This document shows positions 6,923-9,386 of a DNA stretch of 9,386 nt, one piece after another; position 1 is the stretch's first letter, and every line of letters begins with the position of its first letter. A model generated the notes under the pieces. The model was given only the letters and a program-made list of their open reading frames with translations, made no database searches and was not told the origin of the DNA. Both the position numbers and the translations under genes were made by a program. Source of the stretch: an uncultured Chlorobiaceae bacterium (GTDB lineage Bacteria > Bacteroidota > Chlorobiia > Chlorobiales > Chlorobiaceae). The stretch covers positions 1 to 9,386 of the forward strand of contig CAIYWF010000317.1 in assembly GCA_903929845.1 (NCBI GenBank). The letters run 5' to 3'.

Positions 6923-8257
6923 ATGCCATTTATAGTCAATACTGCAAGCGAAAGAGAGGAGATGCTCAGGGCCATCGGCGCAAACTCCTTTGATGATCTT
7001 ATAGCCGATATTCCTGAAGAGATTCGGCTGAAGCGAGCTCTCGATATTCTTTCCGCCTCCGATGAGCCTCAGGTGCGCAAACTCCTTGAATGGCTCGCCT
7101 CGGCCAACAGGAGCACCTCCGAGTACGTCAGCTATCTTGGCGGCGGCGCCTACGACCATTTTATTCCAGTAGCTATTAAAACCATTGCCTCCCGCAGTGA
7201 GTTTTATACAGCATATACTCCCTACCAGGCGGAAGTCTCACAGGGAACCCTTCAGGCCATTTACGAATACCAGAGCCTTATCTGCCGTCTCTATGAGATG
7301 GATGTCACCAATGCTTCCATGTACGACGGCGCAACCGCTCTTGCTGAAGCGGTCTTGATGGCCATGAACGTCACCGGACGGAGCCAGGTTGTGGTGGCAG
7401 GAAAGCTGCACCCCTGGAACAGCTCCGTTCTGAAAACCTATCTTGAGGCCTCTGGCCATAACGCCGTTATTCAGAATGTTCTTCAGGATGGTGTCGGCGA
7501 TATTGCGGCCCTGAAAGAGCTTGTCACCGAGAACGTTGCAGGAGTGGTTGTCCAGCAGCCAAACTTTTACGGTTGCCTTGAAGATGTTGACGCTATTGGA
7601 GCTGTTGCTCATGCAAAGGGAGCACTCTTTGTTGTCTCCGCCGATCCCCTTTCACTCGGAGTGCTTGCTGCTCCCGGAAGTTACGGCGCCGATATCGCTG
7701 TCGGTGAAGGGCAGCCGCTTGGCAGTCCCCAGAGTTTCGGTGGTCCATATCTTGGTATTTTCAGCGTCAAGCAACCGCTTGTCCGTAAAATTCCTGGCCG
7801 TCTGGTTGGCATGACGAAAGACAGGGATGGAGAAGACGGTTTCATTCTTACCCTTCAGACGCGCGAACAGCACATCCGTCGTGAAAAAGCCACTTCAAAT
7901 ATATGCAGCAATCAGGCGCTTAACGCCCTTCAGGCGGCAGTCTATCTTTCGCTGCTCGGCAAAGAGGGATTGCAGCAAGTTGCCGCACAATCAGGACAGA
8001 AGGCCCATTATCTGGCTGGAAAGATTGCGGCTCTTCCGGGATTCTCCCTGAAGTTCTCGTCACCTTATTTCCGGGAATTTGTTGTTGAAACACCAATTCC
8101 TCCAGCTCTTGTGGTTGAAAAGATGCTTGAGAAAAAGATCTTTGCAGGCTATGACCTGGCTGCTCACGGCGAAACCGGCTTGCTTGTTGCTGTTACGGAG
8201 AAGCGGACAAAGGAGGAGCTTGACAGCTTTGTTGAAAACCTTGGAGTGATTGTGTGA
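6923..8257 (+). CDS. gcvPA: Glycine dehydrogenase (decarboxylating) subunit 1 (P-protein alpha chain)
   Basis: GcvPA and GcvPB together form the split P-protein, which decarboxylates glycine with pyridoxal phosphate and loads the aminomethyl group onto lipoyl-GcvH. The 444-residue length is that of the N-terminal half-type subunit, against about 950 for the fused GcvP. Family blocks are clear: the N-terminus FIVNTASEREEMLRAIG, YVSYLGGGAYDHFIPVAI near residue 70, FYTAYTPYQAEVSQGTLQAIYEYQ near 95, then NASMYDGATALAEA, and DIAVGEGQPLGSPQSFGGPYLG and IPGRLVG in the second half. The PLP-binding lysine belongs to GcvPB, so its absence here is normal. The ATG has a strong ribosome binding site and lies 3 bases after gcvH. 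gcvPB is not downstream: a hairpin and the opposing dapA follow at once. Confidence 0.95.
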   Translation: MPFIVNTASEREEMLRAIGANSFDDLIADIPEEIRLKRALDILSASDEPQVRKLLEWLASANRSTSEYVSYLGGGAYDHFIPVAIKTIASRSEFYTAYTPYQAEVSQGTLQAIYEYQSLICRLYEMDVTNASMYDGATALAEAVLMAMNVTGRSQVVVAGKLHPWNSSVLKTYLEASGHNAVIQNVLQDGVGDIAALKELVTENVAGVVVQQPNFYGCLEDVDAIGAVAHAKGALFVVSADPLSLGVLAAPGSYGADIAVGEGQPLGSPQSFGGPYLGIFSVKQPLVRKIPGRLVGMTKDRDGEDGFILTLQTREQHIRREKATSNICSNQALNALQAAVYLSLLGKEGLQQVAAQSGQKAHYLAGKIAALPGFSLKFSSPYFREFVVETPIPPALVVEKMLEKKIFAGYDLAAHGETGLLVAVTEKRTKEELDSFVENLGVIV

Positions 8258-8272
8258 TAGGCCGTTCAGAAA

Positions 8273-8308
8273 CTTTTCAGCTCCCGATTTTTGTCGGGAG
8301 CTGAAAAG
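8273..8308. terminator. Bidirectional hairpin terminator between gcvPA and dapA
   Basis: Two 15-base arms (8273-8287 and 8294-8308) are perfect reverse complements around the loop TTTTTG. The core AGCTCCCGA/TCGGGAGCT is GC-rich and the outer AAAAG/CTTTT pairs are AT-rich. It starts 15 bases after the gcvPA stop and ends 8 bases before the dapA stop. The T tract beyond the stem is weak on both strands (TTTT within the next ten bases), so efficiency may be lower than for the first terminator. Confidence 0.8.
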
Positions 8309-8316
8309 AAATAGTT

Positions 8317-9207
8317 TTAGATGAGCCCCAGAATTTTGAGCTCCTGATCGATAAGCAGCTTGTTTTCCTGTGAGAGAGGTACGAGCGGCAGTCTGTAGTT
8401 CTCCTCAATCATGCCCATCCGTGCCAGAGCGTACTTTACCGGCACAGGGTTACTCTCAATAAAGTTAAGTTTTAACAGCTTGCGATAGCGGCGGTTGATG
8501 AAGCGAGCCTCATCAAGGTCACCCCTTCTCATTGCCTCTACAAGTTGCTTGATCTGTGATTGAATCTGGTTGGCCGCCACAGAAATTACCCCGTCTCCTC
8601 CCATAGCCATAAAAGGCAGAATCAGCGAATCCTCTCCGGTCAGAACAGAAAAATGTTCTGGACGCTCCTCCAGAAGCTCCGAGATCTGACTGATATTATC
8701 TGACGCCTCCTTGACCGCAGCAATATTTTCAAAATCATGGGCAAGCCTGAGAATGGTTGATGCTGCTACATTGCTGCCGGTTCTTCCCGGAACATTGTAA
8801 ATAATAATCGGCACAGAGACCGCCTCGGCGATATGCTTGTAATGCTGATAGATACCCTCCTGCGAAGGCTTATTGTAGTACGGAGCGACCGACAGAAGAA
8901 CAGAAGCGCCCGCTTTTTCAGCATTTTTTGCCAGCTCGACCGCATGTATTGTATCATTGGTGCCAGCGCCAGCCGCCACCATTATCTTACCTCCAGCTTC
9001 ATCCTGAACGGTGCGGATAATCTCAACCTGTTCATCACCGGAAAGTGTCGGCGACTCACCAGTCGTCCCACAGGTTATGATGATATCGGTTCCCGCCTCA
9101 ATATGAAACTGCACCAGCCTTCTCAACGCCTCGGTATCTATCGACCTGTCCTGCCTGAACGGAGTTACCAGCGCAACGGCGGATCCTGAAAGGTATCGTG
9201 TGGACAT
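8317..9207 (-). CDS. dapA: 4-hydroxy-tetrahydrodipicolinate synthase
   Basis: DapA condenses pyruvate with L-aspartate 4-semialdehyde, the first committed step to diaminopimelate and lysine, and so feeds peptidoglycan and protein synthesis. The 296-residue protein is a (beta/alpha)8 barrel of normal length. Lys166 in AAVKEAS is the Schiff-base lysine; Tyr137 in IIIYNVPGRTG, Thr48/Thr49 in CGTTGESPTL and Tyr111 in APYYNKP form the expected proton relay, and Arg142 should bind the semialdehyde carboxylate. These match E. coli Lys161, Tyr133, Thr44/45, Tyr107 and Arg138. The ATG at 9207 has only a weak ribosome binding site (GGGA ten bases upstream), but the family begins here (SGSAVALVTPF). Related aldolases such as N-acetylneuraminate lyase share the fold; the Arg142 and GTTGE context favour DapA. 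It faces gcvPA and appears to be transcribed alone in this window. Confidence 0.95.
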   Translation of the reverse strand: MSTRYLSGSAVALVTPFRQDRSIDTEALRRLVQFHIEAGTDIIITCGTTGESPTLSGDEQVEIIRTVQDEAGGKIMVAAGAGTNDTIHAVELAKNAEKAGASVLLSVAPYYNKPSQEGIYQHYKHIAEAVSVPIIIYNVPGRTGSNVAASTILRLAHDFENIAAVKEASDNISQISELLEERPEHFSVLTGEDSLILPFMAMGGDGVISVAANQIQSQIKQLVEAMRRGDLDEARFINRRYRKLLKLNFIESNPVPVKYALARMGMIEENYRLPLVPLSQENKLLIDQELKILGLI

Positions 9208-9291
9208 ACTTGTTTATCCCAGTGTTAATGAAAATCGTTTTATCAATCAGAAGAACTCGTTCCCTTTCTTCTATTATTCTTGGTAATATCG

Positions 9292-9320
9292 AGAATATAC
9301 TGAGAAAGGGTATTTGTAAA
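9292..9320 (-). promoter_or_regulatory. Candidate dapA promoter
   Basis: On the minus strand TTTACA (9320-9315, five of six to the -35 consensus) is followed after 17 bases by TATTCT (9297-9292, four of six to the -10 consensus). Transcription would start near 9285, giving a leader of about 78 bases before the dapA ATG. The region is AT-rich, so chance matches are likely. No other gene is evident from 9208 to the right edge. Confidence 0.3.
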
Positions 9321-9386
9321 ACCGATTTTATCGTAAAAGAGTTTAATTAAGAGAAGAGGTAAAAGAGACCACATCAATAATGCGCC

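Noticed and set aside
9380..9386. Possible plus-strand gene start (ATG at 9380) at the right edge
   Set aside because: Only two codons are visible and the purine-rich AGAAGAGG is over 20 bases upstream, so nothing can be supported.

Overview
This window looks like an ordinary chromosomal stretch from a green sulfur bacterium (Chlorobi; Chlorobium, Pelodictyon or Chlorobaculum type). The argument is an inference from gene content and protein character: a full-length single-chain pyruvate:ferredoxin oxidoreductase, a split P-protein glycine cleavage gene (gcvPA), TrmH-type 2'-O-methyltransferase, DapA and RuvB, all with moderate GC and compact spacing. No tRNA, rRNA, transposase, integrase, CRISPR array or phage gene was seen, and all seven genes have intact frames apart from ruvB, which is cut by the window edge.

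Layout. Left block, plus strand: the last third of ruvB (Holliday junction helicase motor) overlaps the start of a TPR-repeat lipoprotein gene. A 16-bp perfect hairpin flanked by A6 and T6 then closes this block and the facing por gene. Por runs on the minus strand across 3.5 kb and encodes pyruvate:ferredoxin/flavodoxin oxidoreductase with all expected cofactor motifs. A 269-base AT-rich gap separates it from a divergent plus-strand block: an RlmB-type rRNA 2'-O-methyltransferase, then gcvH and gcvPA. A 15-bp perfect hairpin closes gcvPA and the facing dapA gene. The last 179 bases are the upstream region of dapA.

How the genes fit together. Por links acetyl-CoA and pyruvate; in green sulfur bacteria the family is known to work in the carboxylating direction, feeding acetyl-CoA from the reductive TCA cycle into biosynthesis. 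GcvH and GcvPA are two parts of the glycine cleavage system, but the second P-protein subunit (gcvPB), gcvT and lpd are not here and must lie elsewhere. DapA starts the lysine/diaminopimelate branch from pyruvate and aspartate semialdehyde. RuvB and RlmB are housekeeping genes. The TPR lipoprotein is the only product without a specific function.

I found no evidence for a new biological system. The points worth a second look are modest: the ruvB/TPR overlap, the orphan gcvH-gcvPA pair, the two long bidirectional terminators, and a spaced direct repeat upstream of por.
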